Origin: Phyto melanocephala
Taxonomy: Eukaryota > Arthropoda > Insecta > Diptera > Rhinophoridae
Assembly (NCBI GenBank): GCA_941918925.1
Contig: OW799234.1
Span: 115,791,128 to 115,855,127 of the forward strand
DNA length: 64,000 nucleotides
Direction: 5' to 3'
Positions 1-12,061 of this stretch are shown one piece after another. The position numbers were made by a program, and so were the translations under genes. The notes under the pieces were generated by a model, which worked only from the letters and a program-made list of their open reading frames with translations, was not told the DNA's origin and searched no databases. Numbering within the stretch: position 1 is the stretch's first letter; each line of letters opens with the position of its first letter.

Positions 1-84
1 AAATTTTATTAAAAAATTACATTTTTATTTTGTGAGACTTTTTTTTTAATTATTTAGCTAAAATTAATTTTGAATACCTAAATT

Positions 85-651
85 ATGCCAGTAATTATAA
101 AGGGAAAACATATTTTAAATGCTTTAACCGAGCTCAAAGCACCTTCAAACTTAACTGAGATAGTGGAACATTTATTAGCTATTTACGACGGCAGCAAAGA
201 TGAATTATTGAAAACGGTTGAAGCCACTTTGGCAGCTGGTACACAGTACGGTTATATAGAGGTAACCGAAGATAAATACCACATTAGCAATGAAAGTGCT
301 AACGATGACAAGGACCAAGTCCAACAAAATAAATACCATACAAATGCTGATATAAATAAAAATCCTGAGCTGGATGATACAGTCAAAAAGGTTATGAGCG
401 TCAATCAATTAAATAATTCTAGTGATAGCCTAGTGACGACAAAGAAAAAAAGAAGTGTTGCCGAAGCTATTCCTCGTATGAAGTTCGATTTGCAACATTT
501 CGACTCAAGTGATGATGACAATGTGGATAATTTACATAACGAAGAATGTAGCGGTACTAGTTATAGAAGTAGTAGGCGATCGCGCAGTCGTAGTGGTAAG
601 CGGGGTAAAAGGTCTTTAAGTCGTCGTTCCCGCCGACGAAGACGGATGTAA
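85..651 (+). CDS. Small protein with helical N-terminal domain and basic Arg/Ser-rich tail
   Basis: A 188-codon open frame runs from an ATG in the context aaattATGcc to TAA, and it is the only frame in the window with convincing protein-like composition. Residues 1-68 alternate helix-like and strand-like stretches (KHILNALTELKAPSNLTEI, then a YGYIEV/KYHIS pair), which suggests a small winged-helix-like fold. It resembles the insect DUF4777-type domain, but I recall that family only loosely. Residues 69-120 are polar and probably disordered. Residues 121-135 hold a KKKR cluster, 143-153 an acidic DSSDDD stretch, and 158-188 an Arg/Ser tail of repeated SRR/RSR/RRRRR. The tail suggests nuclear location and binding to nucleic acid or chromatin; a chromatin or protamine-like role is only inference. 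An ATTAAA lies about 60 bases after the stop. The frame could be a complete single-exon gene or a terminal exon. The upstream promoter is largely outside the window. No precise function is assigned. Confidence 0.75.
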   Translation: MPVIIKGKHILNALTELKAPSNLTEIVEHLLAIYDGSKDELLKTVEATLAAGTQYGYIEVTEDKYHISNESANDDKDQVQQNKYHTNADINKNPELDDTVKKVMSVNQLNNSSDSLVTTKKKRSVAEAIPRMKFDLQHFDSSDDDNVDNLHNEECSGTSYRSSRRSRSRSGKRGKRSLSRRSRRRRRM

Positions 652-1165
652 ATGCTCGAGACGATATCTGTGTGTATAAAATTTAAATGTATCAATTATG
701 ATTTCATGTTTAATTAAAATATATATTTTGAAATAACTTGATAATTGTTTCATTTGCTAAAGCGTCTTAAAAGTAAAATTATTAATCAGTACCTTTTACT
801 TAAATGTGTTTAGTTTTGTTATCCACCCATTTCTTTTGCACAAATTATTTGAGAGAGAATTTCTTTTCAACAGAATTTAATGCGTTACAGAATTGCATAT
901 ACTTTTAAATTCGTGTGTGTATACATTCATATAAAAAGAGGACTGTGCAAAGTATTGTGTGACAACTCAGTTAAACGATTTGTAAAAAATTAAAACTAAA
1001 TCCATGATGTAACTTTATAAGGTGATTTGAGTTGGGAGAGTATTTTGCGATAACTTTTTTATATATTAGGTTTAAGAACTTGAAATTAGGAGTAAAGAAA
1101 GAAAAATTAAATTTTAATATTGAAAAAAAAACAAGCTAATAATAAGTTTATCAATTGGGGCTACA
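652..1165. other. AT-rich 3' flank, nothing recognised
   Basis: This holds the probable 3' UTR of the upstream gene (ATTAAA near 713) and then AT-rich sequence up to the transposase remnant. I see no further coding frame or repeat signature. Confidence 0.5.
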
Positions 1166-1170
1166 TAAAG

Positions 1171-1928
1171 TTGGTCGACGAGATTATAACGATCTTCTTG
1201 TGACCAGAAATTGAGGATAAAAAGCTTGACGATATGTAGATTAAACAGGATGTTGCCACTTGTCACACAGCCAACGAAACAAAGAGTCTCTTGTGCGAGA
1301 AATTCAATGGCCGTTTATCTCACGTCGTGGCGATGTTAGTTTGCTGCAACGATCATGTGGTTTGACACCATTGGACTTTTTTCTTTGGAGATATTTAAAA
1401 GAAAAATCTTATATCAATAAGAGGAGATAGTTCGGCATATTAACGATATTGTATCTCAATTATTATACCCTTCACACAGTGAAAAAGGGTATATATAGGT
1501 TTGTCATTCCGTGTGAAATTTCTACAATTTTCATTTCCGACCCCATAAAGTATATATTTTCTGAAAGCTTATGAATAGGGGAGTCGATTAAGCCCTGTCA
1601 GTCTGTCCGTCTGTCCGTCTGACCGTCTGTCCGTGTGTATGTTGAAATCAACTTTTTGAAGCCCCCCGACATAGGTTGGACCCGGGTAAGGTATTAAAAT
1701 ATCAGAAGTATTCGGGAGTAGATCGGTATTGAAAATCAGAAACATCGGTACATAAACAACTGAGATATAAGCAAAAACCCACGACCACCTCGATTTTTTT
1801 TCACAAAAACAACATTACAACAACAACATTCATACATACAAACGTGTATACTGGTTAGAGAAAATGTGGCATCGAATCCCAGCTGAGCCAAAAAAATTTT
1901 TTTTTTAATTTTTTTAAAAATTTTTTTT

Positions 1929-1960
<32 letters not shown>

Positions 1961-2450
1961 TTTATTTAATATATTATATATATTTTTATTATTATTTTTT
2001 TTAAATTTTTTTTATTTTTTCAAAAATTTTTTTTTTATTTTTTTTTTGTTTTATATATATTATATATATAATAATTTTTTTTTTTAATTTTTTTTTTTTA
2101 ATTTTTTAAAAATTTTTTTTTTATTTTTCGTTTTTTTAACATACATACGTGAATTTATAATTTTACAATGGGATGTTTTTATATATGTATGTACGTATTT
2201 CATATGGGATGAATGGTGACACAAACTACTGTTATTGCATGACTATACGTTGTGAAGGGTATATAAGATTCGGCACGGCCGAATATAGTGCTCTTACTTG
2301 TTTTTCATTGTTGTTAAAAATATAGACCGAAGTCGTGGCAATCATTTGGCCGATATTTGTCATAGATTTATAAAATATTAAGTTTATTTTCTGAAATCTG
2401 TTTGTTAAATTTACAAATAACATTGTGCGTTTTGGTTGGTTCATTTAAAT
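1171..2450 (+). pseudogene. Decayed Tc1/mariner transposase, split by a Helitron-like insertion
   Basis: Conceptual translation of 1171-1440 gives fragments of the C-terminal half of a Tc1/mariner transposase in shifting frames: a QDVATCHTANET-like segment (usually QDGATCHTA), then KFNGRL, then LTPLDFFLW and a YLKEK-like piece. After a family B element (1464-2304) the protein resumes near 2310 as a VVKNIDRSRGNHLADI-like C-terminus. Stops and frame changes are frequent, and the acidic residue expected in the CDLTPLD motif reads as Gly (CGLTPLD), so this is a fossil. The N-terminal half is absent. It belongs to the same transposase family as the remnants near 26 kb, 34.5 kb and 51 kb. The split proves that the Helitron-like insertion is younger than this element. 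Confidence 0.75.
1464..2304 (+). mobile_element. Helitron-like (HINE/DINE-1-type) element, family B
   Basis: It starts TTATACCCTTCACACAGTG, followed by a mirrored AAAAAGGGTATATATA. A core (CCCCATAAAGTATATATTTTC) follows, then a GTCTGTCCGTCTG microsatellite (about 1600-1635), a conserved central part, and a very T-rich stretch (1885-2140). It ends GTTGTGAAGGGTATATAAG, then the hairpin ATTCGGCACGGCCGAAT and a CTCTTACTTGTTTT tail. The subterminal repeat TATACCCTTCAC / GTGAAGGGTATA and the 3' hairpin are typical of non-autonomous Helitron-like HINEs, and the core/microsatellite layout matches dipteran mini-me elements. There is no coding capacity. It sits inside a transposase pseudogene. Confidence 0.85.
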
Positions 2451-4120
2451 ACATTTTAAATAAATTAATTCAATCTAAGTATTTTTCAAACAAGATTATT
2501 TTTCTCTTAAGAGTTAGGAGGTCAACTGCAGCCACTTTTTAAGTTTTGTCACTCAAAAGTCTTGAAAAAACAGAATAAGAATTTTTTAGCAATTCAAATA
2601 TCTTTCAAATAAAATATTTTTGAACCATTCAAAAAAAGTTTTAAACATTTCAATTTATGGTGTTGTACTTTAATGCATTGCATTACCACTTCGGATTACT
2701 TAATTATGTTTAAATTTAAAACTTGAATTCGAATACAACATCAAGAATCTCTATAGTTGAATGAAAAATTTTATGAAAAAATTGCCTTGACAAGAATTAG
2801 CTAACAAATAGGACAATAAGTTACATATGGAAAAAGGTAGTCAGATTCAAACAAACAAAGAATAAAAAAAAAATACCATCTATACGAAGTAACGAAAAGA
2901 AAAACTATAAAACCAAACAACTATAAACAATTTCGTTCTTAATAAATCCTTAAGGAATGCCAAAACATTATTCTCCCCCACACTCTTCAACACACATAAA
3001 TAAACCCTCATAATTTCTCCTACTTACACTGCCAGTTCATTATCAAGTGTTGAATATCCTGTTTTTTTTTGTTTTATTAGACTTGTTACCAACAAAGATT
3101 TATATATAAAAAGCTTTTGTCTCATTAATCTTGAATGAGTATATAAAACAAAACAAAAGTAATTATACATACATACGTGGACCATTCTTTTACAAACTGA
3201 TGGCATGTGCTTTCTGTCCTTTACACCAAATATTGTAATATTGTACACACTATACATTTATGGGCTAGTGAGCAAAGAACAGACTAAATACATAAACTTA
3301 CTGTGATCTATTATAGAAGTTTGTTCAATAAATGAGAACTGTGTCGTAAATGAGAATAAGTTCCTTTGTTAATTATTGCAGCTATTTGCTGTTTGAAAAA
3401 AAGGGAAGTGAAAATACAAAATTTTTTTAATAAAAAAAGTTGTCCATTAATGGTCATTTTTAATAGATCCCTTTAGAGCTGTTAGTGGAATATATTTTGT
3501 TACAGTGGAATGTATTAATCTGTGAATGTTATTTTTTTCTTATATTTATTTCTCTTTTCATATATTCTTATTAAATTAACAGAGATTAAAATTTAAGCTT
3601 AGTCAAATATTTTTAACTAATTGACAATTTAAGGAAAAATAGTGACAAATAAAGAATTTACGTAAAGGACACATACATTCTTTATCAAAACTAATAACTT
3701 TGAAAGAAAACTTTGTCTGTGACATATGTTTTTAAAATTTGGAGGGTGGCGCATAGATATAGAATACAGAAAACAACTTTTTTTAATTTTTGTCTGTCCA
3801 TCTGTCTGTCTGTCTGTCTACTGAATAGATTAACAACAATAATTAAATAACTTACTCTAATAAGGATTTTACCACTAGCTTTTTGATTAATACAATACAA
3901 TATCTATTGATATAGTAGAGGCCTTAAACCATTTGCTGTTTTAATCACAATTTACTTTGACTATATTTTCTTTGGTAGGCCACGCACTTCGTTATTGTAT
4001 GCATTGTTGTCTTTGCTAAGTGGTGCGAGGCCTAGTAGCTTCAATAGTGTTCAAATATTTTAATTTCCAAAATTCTATGTATTATTATTTTTTATATTAT
4101 AATTTTGCATTGGTTTTGTA
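2451..4120. other. AT-rich non-coding stretch
   Basis: No gene is supported. A short (GTCT)n run lies at 3792-3818. The open frames here are short, in AT-rich sequence, and lack recognisable motifs. Confidence 0.4.
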
Positions 4121-4530
4121 GATTAGGTTATTGTTTTTCGATCATGGTGCTAGGGCTACCAGCCCATATGTGCAATATATACGCTTTCCTGATACTAGGC
4201 TAGATTAGGTAAGACAGACTGCTGATTTAAAGACCATCACACATGGGTCCATGACTGATACCTATATGAAACCTGATGCATGAGATGTTAGGTGTAGCTC
4301 ATGCTACCTATACCCAGATATTAACGGTTTTTGCTTCAACGCAATGCACGAAGAAAATAAAATAACCGCATATCAATGTGAAATACAGTCGGCAGACTGA
4401 GAAGATAACTTTCCCCAGTTGACGGGCTCTAAGTCCCGCTTAGACAAAATATGTTGCACAGTCTTTACCTCCTTCTAATCGTGACAACTTAAGGAAGTTT
4501 TCTAGGTATTCATTTAACTTATCCTATCAC
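4121..4530. other. GC-richer island, unclassified old repeat or gene fragment
   Basis: Base composition rises clearly above its neighbours (for example GGTGCTAGGGCTACCAGCCC near 4146). No frame stays open and no terminal repeats are visible. It may be a decayed non-LTR retrotransposon 3' end. I cannot classify it. Confidence 0.3.
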
Positions 4531-6968
4531 AACGTTATGTTGACCTAATAGGTTCCTTTCAAGTATAGAGTACTGAATATCCTATATATTCTATTGATAT
4601 TTCATTTGTTCTTTGTCTCCACAAACTTGGATGTCACTGCTTAATCAAAACCAAAACACGTTTATCTTATTCCGCCTAAACAAACGTTTTCGCACAAGTA
4701 AAACTTAAATACAAACTAAATTTCAATTAATGCAGTTGATGAAATGTATTCACAAGCCCACTTAATTGACTAGAATATACGACTAAATGCGTGACACCTA
4801 ATAATATGGCACTTAATTGTAAATAAAACTAAATGAGCATTGAATAAAAAAAAAACAACAGTCGAATATCCATAGAAATACTCGTATAATGGACAAACGC
4901 AGACTGAGCTCATTAACGCTGACATGACAGCTGAAAATTGAAGAAAGAACCGAAAGTTTTAGAAAACATGATTTTTGCTTAAGCCTACAAAATTAAAGAG
5001 TAAAACTCATACGTACACATGGCCAACGACACTACTTACACACTTAAAGTCATACATCAGCTGACATATAGGCAATCGAGGGGTTGGAGAAAATACCCAT
5101 CGATAGACAGTCAAACGACAGGCCAACATGGAACAAGAAATAAATAGAAGAGAGAAAAAAGCAATTAAGAACATGAAAGGAAGCTTAAGAATAAATATAA
5201 GCATGTGACATGAAATGTTTATCAGTTCACAAACACCTTCTATATACATGTACGCAAGTATGTGTGTGTAAAGTATTTGTTTTTATTTTTGTTTTTGTAT
5301 GCATGTTAAGATAACAATTGTTCAATAATGATGTGTTTGTCTTAATATCGATTAACTCCACCAAGGTCCTTTTTAAAGCCACAAGAACAAGTAGTCCTTG
5401 CAAATATTGTGGTAAAAAAAAAATTTTTTCAGATGTTTTTTGTGTCGAAAGCAAGTAAATAAGAAATTGTCCTGTTTTATGTAAGAATATCATGCAATTA
5501 AAGATTTTTGCTCTCAGACAGTAAATGAACCATCAACAGCTTGCCATATATACATATACATACATACATATATATACATATGTATGTATGTATGTATGTA
5601 TGAATCTGTATGTATGTTTCATATTCTGTTATAGGATTTTTCCATTTTTTTTGTATTTCAGGATTAATTAAGCGTTTGAACCACATATGTTTGCTAAGTT
5701 TTTCCTTATATTCTTTTCTTAAACTTTTCATATCCTTTTTATTTTATTTAATGTTGTTTGTGTGTATGAGAGTATGTGTGCGTGTCAGTGTGCGCCATGC
5801 AACATCATGTGAATTTTAATGGCGATTTTTATTTTCCTTAAAATACTGACGATGGTCATGATTTCAACCATTATTTTTATTTTAATTGCATTTAGGAATC
5901 TATGGCTTCTGAAATGTGTTAATTTTACTATTTGTTGAACAAGGCACGTTCAACGAATTCTATTCAATGCTACTCTGTATTTATTTTTAAATTTATTTAT
6001 ATTGCAATAATAATGTATAGAAGTTCTTTCTTAAATTTATTAATTTATAACTTCAGAGCTAATTTTAGCTGCTCTCCTCCTCTATGTTAGGAGTAAACAT
6101 TATAGGAAAACCTATACCAGCGTTTTGATCATAAAGAAATCTAGCGCCATGCTTTTTCGGTAAAAAGAAATACTTAAATTAAAAAGAGCGTCAACGTTGT
6201 TCCATAAGTAATGTTTATTTCTCATGTTTAATTAAATTAAATAGAAACAAAGCGGAGATAAAATAACTAGATTGATATGACAAAAGGCAAATTTTTTTTT
6301 TGACATTTATAAAACCATCAACAGTTGTTTTGCAGTTGAATTAACTACTCAAAGTCCTGTTGAAATCGGATTTTCCAATTACAAAGCTTTGACGAAGCAC
6401 TATAAAAATTAAAATTTTGTCAAATAGGCAACGATTGACGCGTCAATATAAGTTTGGCTGTTTGTTAAAACTTTGCCACGTGATATAGGAAAACCACTTG
6501 TAGAGCATGCGACGAAGATTATGAGACTTTGGTACACTACATTTATTAATGTTCTGTGTTTAGGCATATTAGAAGCGAAAACTTTAACGTGAACAATATG
6601 CCGAACTTGCAATACCTAAGGAATTCCAATTGGAAATCCCTAAGGAATTAAATTGAAGGGATTGGCTCTGCACCTATTCGAGCCATAATTGGGATTATGG
6701 TTTATTAGGAGAATTTAGTTCCCTTACAGTGCACAACATGCTAATTTGGCATACGTGTGTACTTGTCATAGGTTTGCGTTTTTAATGCCGACTACAATCT
6801 TTGAATTATTTTAATGACAACACGGCTGCCTGGCAACACGACCACCGTTGTAGATGTGGCCAATTCAGGCTAGTTTGTATTTTCGTAAGCTACAAACAGC
6901 ATTTCAATAGTGAATTGTTTATTATCACAGAGCGAATACGATCGGTTGATAGCCTAGGCTGAAGGTAA
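4531..6968. other. AT-rich non-coding stretch with simple repeats
   Basis: It contains a self-complementary (TACA)n/(TATG)n microsatellite at about 5548-5602. No coding frame is convincing. The stretch 6600-6960 is slightly GC-richer but not recognised. Confidence 0.4.
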
Positions 6969-6976
6969 GTACATAT

Positions 6977-7608
6977 CAGGGTTGGAAAATAATAATGAAA
7001 AAAATTTTCCTACCAACTTTTTTTTAAATGTGCCAAATCTACCACAACGTACCATTTTCTTAAATTGCCTAAAGAAAAAATTTTTTCTTAAAAAAAATAA
7101 GAGATTTATCGTTAAAATTATACAATTTATTAAATTTAAAATTTATTTTCTGAAAAATAGATTTTACTATTATTTTTTTTAATATTTTAAATGAATTAAA
7201 ATGTTTCCAATAACATTTATTAGTTTTAATGTTAAAAGAATGGTGCCACAAAATCTAGATCAAATTAAACTAATTTGCTATATGTTGATAATTGACACAA
7301 TAGAAATACATACATATTCACTTTGTTAGAAATATCTGTTGCAAATTTCATCAATCTTCTTATTTTATGCATTATGTCAATTGAATAATATCTAAACACA
7401 ATTCTGTTACACATTAAATTTTAAGAAAAAGTTTTTAAGCAAATTTATTAATTAAATTATTAAATTATTTAAACCTAGTGCTATTAATAAAAAATAATCA
7501 TATTCGACCAACAACAAAAAATCCAACCAACCAACCAACCTACCAAGTTGTGCCTAAATTAAAAAAATCTATCAATTTTGGACCGATCAGACCAAACTGG
7601 CATCCCTG
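6977..7608. mobile_element. Non-autonomous hAT-like element with 8-bp target duplication
   Basis: The ends are CAGGGTTGG at the left and CATCCCTG at the right, an imperfect short inverted repeat of the CAGGG type seen in hAT elements. The flanks are GTACATAT (6969-6976) and ATACATAT (7609-7616), matching at 7 of 8 bases, as expected for the 8-bp duplication made by hAT transposases. The 632-bp interior is AT-rich, non-coding and contains a CCAAC-repeat run near 7520-7545. Confidence 0.65.
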
Positions 7609-7779
7609 ATACATATTTTGCAACGTGTTTACGAAACACATTTGTCATTCATGTTGTATATTTTGATACACAAACTACAACTAACAATACAACAATAATT
7701 TGCTCTTTTTAATTATAGTTTAAATAGGTTGTGTTGAACGCCAACTTTTTGGTTGTTTAGCTGTAATACGTACTTAAGT

Positions 7780-8034
7780 ATGGATCTGTATTTATCAAGA
7801 TCTCTTGATGAGTGGAATATGTTGAAATGCCCTTTCAGTATTAACTATAGGCTAAGTGTTATGCAGGCCATTTCGGACATACGTGTATGGAGTTGTGATA
7901 TATCGGAAGAAAGCTTATTGAGTAGATTAAAGAAAGAGGGTATAAAAAGTTCTTTCTCAGGAGCGGAGCGGATGGTTGAATATGCTAAAATGCCGCTTTC
8001 AAAAATATTTGTTCAATTCATTATATTTTCATAA
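7780..8034 (+). CDS. Possible short exon or small ORF, unknown
   Basis: An ATG at 7780 opens 84 codons with a more protein-like composition than most AT-rich frames here (MDLYLSRSLDEW at the start, then a VWSCDISEESLLSRLKKEG-like stretch with amphipathic character). Two nearby stretches of the frame resemble each other at the DNA level (7809-7840 and 7972-8004, both around GAATATG..AAATGCC). I do not recognise a family. A GGTATAA within 7936-7945 could be a splice donor, which would make this a 5' exon ending after about 53 residues. It may equally be a chance frame or a decayed transposon fragment. There is no support beyond composition. Confidence 0.2.
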   Translation: MDLYLSRSLDEWNMLKCPFSINYRLSVMQAISDIRVWSCDISEESLLSRLKKEGIKSSFSGAERMVEYAKMPLSKIFVQFIIFS

Positions 8035-8935
8035 CTCTTTCAATAACGATTTTGTGCCAAAAGATTAAGGATTTTCTTTGTTCACATGTAAAATGTTATT
8101 AAAAATCAGTTAAGACATTGATAATCATTACAAAGTATTCATAAATAAATACACCAACAAAAGACTATATAAAAATGTACAAAAGTAATAAAAGAAAACT
8201 CCTTAAAGAGTAGATTAATACGAATAGTACTTAAGAAAACAAGCTCACGACACATGCACTGAGGAATATTCTTAAAATGTGCTAAAATACATACTTGTAC
8301 TTTCATAAAATAAAGGTAATTTTGCCAAAAAAAGATAAGAAAATTGGGGTCAAAGTCAATGAAAAAAATGTAAACATACACATACCACTTACTACCACTC
8401 ACAGGCATATGCAGTAAATGAGCACAACCTGTTCTTAACAAACGTTATAATAATAAAGGACTCAATATTAAGTGCTTAAAGAACCCTCTTAAAAGTTCAA
8501 TGAATACTCTACTTACAAAAATACATATGAATGTATGTGTATACTTCTATTAAAAGGTATATTTGTGTGTGTGAGTTGTTTATTACCTTATGGCAAATTG
8601 TACGTGAAATGTTTGAACAAGTTACTTAACGGAAGGATTATCGCCTTTAACTTTGGAAATAAGCAACTTAGTATAAAAACATTTTTTATCGAACCCCATC
8701 TTCTTCAATAATCATTTCTTGATTTTATTTATATATTTATTAAATTTTCACGTTCATTTTTGAAACATTTCTTGAACGAGTATTTATATCACAGAAAACC
8801 GTGAAAGCTTACGGTTACATAGAGAGTTTGGTTTACAAAAAATATAAGCAAATATTTTAGTTGAATGTCTCTGAAGACACAATTTAATCCTCTTGTTTTT
8901 GATAAATTTTTCTTAATATTTGCAACATAAAAAAG
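8035..8935. other. AT-rich non-coding stretch
   Basis: No gene or repeat signature is recognised. Confidence 0.35.
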
Positions 8936-9323
8936 TATATGTGACAGTGCATAGAGAAAGGGATCTAGGGTAAAAAAAAACAATTTTCAGTTTTTTTTGA
9001 TGTGGACAATATCTGAGCATCGAATGAGACCGATCCCATGCCCCAAAAGTTTTCCCTCCCAGAGATATGCGCGTTTTATAAAAGTGAAGTCGACGATTCC
9101 AAGCGCAAATAGAAAAGGACCTAACGGTAAAATTTATTTATTTTAAGTTTTTCCCCTACTAAATTAACAAAATAACTTGATTTTACGAAACTACAAAAAA
9201 ATTATTTTTTTCCTTATAAACAATTTAAAAAAGTAGAAAAATTATTTAATCTTTTAAATGGCTCTCCTAAACAAAACCTGTTTTTACCCTTAGGTCCCTT
9301 TCTCTATGCGCTGTCACATATAT
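8936..9323. mobile_element. Short inverted-repeat transposon (MITE), about 385 bp
   Basis: The termini are inverted repeats of about 40 bp. The left begins TATATGTGACAGTGCATAGA and continues through GAAAGGGATCTAGGGTAAAAA. The right is its complement, TTTTTACCCTTAGGTCCC through TTTCTCTATGCGCTGTCACATATA, with only a few differences. The interior is AT-rich and non-coding, apart from a GC-richer stretch near 9030-9110. The target duplication cannot be separated from the TATAT palindrome, so the superfamily is unassigned. Confidence 0.75.
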
Positions 9324-11117
9324 TGAATAACAGTTTGAATTAATATAGAATATTCGAGTATATAGACCACATCCGTAGTCACAAGATATCCTTAGGTCAT
9401 TTTATGGATTACAGATCAGCGAATATTGCGCTATTTTTCATGCTTAGAATAGCAAAAAGCTGTCTTGATTCCTTAATTACTGAAGAAGCAATACGATATG
9501 TCATATACTTGTATGGCAAAAGGCAACATTATGATCATAAAAATTGACTTTGTTAGCATGACCTATTTCAAATATTAAATCTGTGTCTGATTTACTTCTA
9601 AGTAATCGTGCCATTACAATATAACTCTGTAATAGTTCTTTGGTGATACTTAATATTTATTAATCTTTTTTAACTAAATGTTTCTTTGATTGATTCGAAA
9701 TTAATTGTTTCTTATCTGTTTCATAATACCACAACACACAATTTACCCCCACCTATGAATTTGCTCCACTTAAATCGAAAAAAAAGACATTAAGGTTAGT
9801 CCTTTATAAAAAAAAACGAAAAATCATGAAACAATTTGCCAAATAGTTTTAAACCAACACTTGACCATTACATCAAATCATTTCATTATCCTTAATACAA
9901 CAAACTTCAATAATCTTGCCCATTCCTATAGAATGCGCTAGCTGTGTCTGTGTATTTGCTTGAGTGTCTGTTTGGTCATTTCATTATTTAAAGATAATGT
10001 CATGCTCTCTCCGACATCTAGTTGTTGTTGTTGTTGGGGTGGTGCATGACATTTTGACCGTTGATTGACAATAATGTTTTTTATTATTTACTTTATTAGG
10101 TTTACTTGATATTTATACCATATTTTGCTTGTAATTTTGGCAAATATTTTCCTTGCCGCTGAAAGTGAACCATGGGGGAGTGATGAAAAATGACCATACG
10201 TCTAAAAAATGTTGTACAATAAAAAAAGATAAGGGAGGTTTTTTTTGTACGTTTCGTGAATGCGATGGTACTGAAATAATTGTACACATGTCCAGTTTGA
10301 TTCGTTGTCGTTTTTTATTGATAATGTGTTAGACATTTGTAGATGGGATATGGGGAGTGAGTTTTCTTGCAGGACATAGAAAATAGCATTGTAATTGTTG
10401 AATAACAAGTTGTTGATTAATTGATTTTTTACTCAACAGAATTTATTTTATTTTTTCTTTTTTTTAGCTTAGAGAGAATATTTGAATTAAATAGATAAAA
10501 TAAATTATTAAACATTAAAGACCTTTGAAATTTTAAAGAATACAAATTAGAATTTTAATCTTTGTGTCCTGGTTGTTGTGCAGAAAATTACTCTGTGACT
10601 ACAATGCACAGTGGGAGTAATCGAGAATAAAGTGGTTGCAAAAGTTTTTTTTTAATTTTTAGTTGTTTACTTTAAAACCCAGTAATAACGGGACTTTTAT
10701 TAGGCACTATCTAATTTCAACAAAAGTGTGTGCGAAATATTATTAACATATTTTTAATTGTTTTAAAGGCCTATGGATTCTGTTATATATGCAAAATTTT
10801 TCATGACTCTGACGAGTAAAACTGGCTGGATTCTATCGATAGGTTGTGTTAGTTTTAAAGGCCTATGCGATGTGACTTTATCGTTTAAATAAAATCCCAC
10901 AAAAGTTTACCGGGGTTATATCTCATCACCTTTACGTGAGATGACTATGACTTCAAATTGCTCGTGCATAAATGAATATGGCCCTATGATGCTTTCAGCC
11001 AAAAATATGGCTGAACATCGTTTTTCATCGGCCAAAAGTCTATAACTTTTTAAACCGCTTAAGATGTAAAGGAAAGGTAATAAATGTTTGCAATTATGTA
11101 AATCAAAAGGATCTAAA
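9324..11117. other. AT-rich non-coding stretch
   Basis: It holds a (GTT)n run at about 10020-10036. The phrase TTTTAAAGGCCTATG occurs twice (about 10761 and 10854). No gene is supported. Confidence 0.35.
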
Positions 11118-11118
11118 A

Positions 11119-11943
11119 ACAAGTAAGAGCGCTATATTCGGCCATGCCGAATCTTATATACCCTTCACAACGTATAGTCATGCAATAACAGTAGTTTGTA
11201 TCACCATTCATCCCATATGAAATACGTACATACATACATACATATAAAAAACATACATATATAAAAACATCCCATTGCAAAATTATAAATTTACGTATGT
11301 AAGAAAAAAATAAAAAAAAAATAAAAAAAATTTAAAAAAAAATTTAAAAAAAATTGAAAAAAAATAGTTAAAATATATATAATAAATATAAAGCAAAAAA
11401 AAATAAATAAATAAAAAAAAATTAAAAAAAAAAATTATAATAAAAATATAAATATGTAATATATTAAATAAAAAATAAAAAAAAAATTAAAAAAAAATTA
11501 AAAAAATATATAAAAAAAAATTTTTTTTGGCTCAGCTGGGATTTGTTGCCACGTTTTCTCTAACCAGTATACACGTTTGTATGTATGTATGTATGTTGTT
11601 GTTGTAATGTTGTTCTTGTGAACAAAAAATCGAGTTGGTCGTGGGTTTTTGCTCATATCTCAGTTGTTTATGTACCGATGTTTCTGAATTTCAATACCGA
11701 TCTACTCCCGAATATTTCTGATACTTTAATACCTCTCCCGGGTCCAAGCAATGTCGGGGGGCTTCAAAAAGTTGATTTCAACATACACACGGACAGACGG
11801 ACAGACTGAAAGAGCTCAATCGACTCCCCTATTCATAAGCTTTCAGAAAATATATACTTTATGGGGTCGGAAATGAAAATTGTAGAAATTTCACACGGAA
11901 TGACAAACCTATATATACCCTTTTTCACTGTGTGAAGGGTACA
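11119..11943 (-). mobile_element. Helitron-like element, family B
   Basis: Read on + it begins ACAAGTAAGAGCGCTATATT, then the hairpin ATTCGGCCATGCCGAAT and TATACCCTTCACAACG. It ends with CCCTTTTTCACTGTGTGAAGGGTA. The central body, A-rich on this strand, and the ACGGACAGACGGACAGAC microsatellite match the copies at 1464 and 30005 in reverse. It is non-coding. Confidence 0.85.
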
Positions 11944-12061
11944 ACAATGAATTAAAAAACATTCCCAATTTTAATTAAAAAATACCCTAATTCCCAATCC
12001 CGATAAACGTTAAAAAATGATTTTGTCTTAAGAAAAAAGGCAATACTAACACTATTTAGTT

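Noticed and set aside
2232..2444. 70-codon minus-strand frame
   Set aside because: It runs antisense through a Helitron-like 3' end and a transposase remnant.
4121..4530. GC-richer block considered as an exon or RNA gene
   Set aside because: No frame stays open, no splice pattern or RNA fold is evident, and it could be an old retroelement piece. It is left unclassified.
11585..11809. Frame repeated in other places (for example 30131-30451) that looks like a conserved protein
   Set aside because: It coincides with the non-coding family B body and its (GTCY)n tract. The recurrence is due to the element copies.
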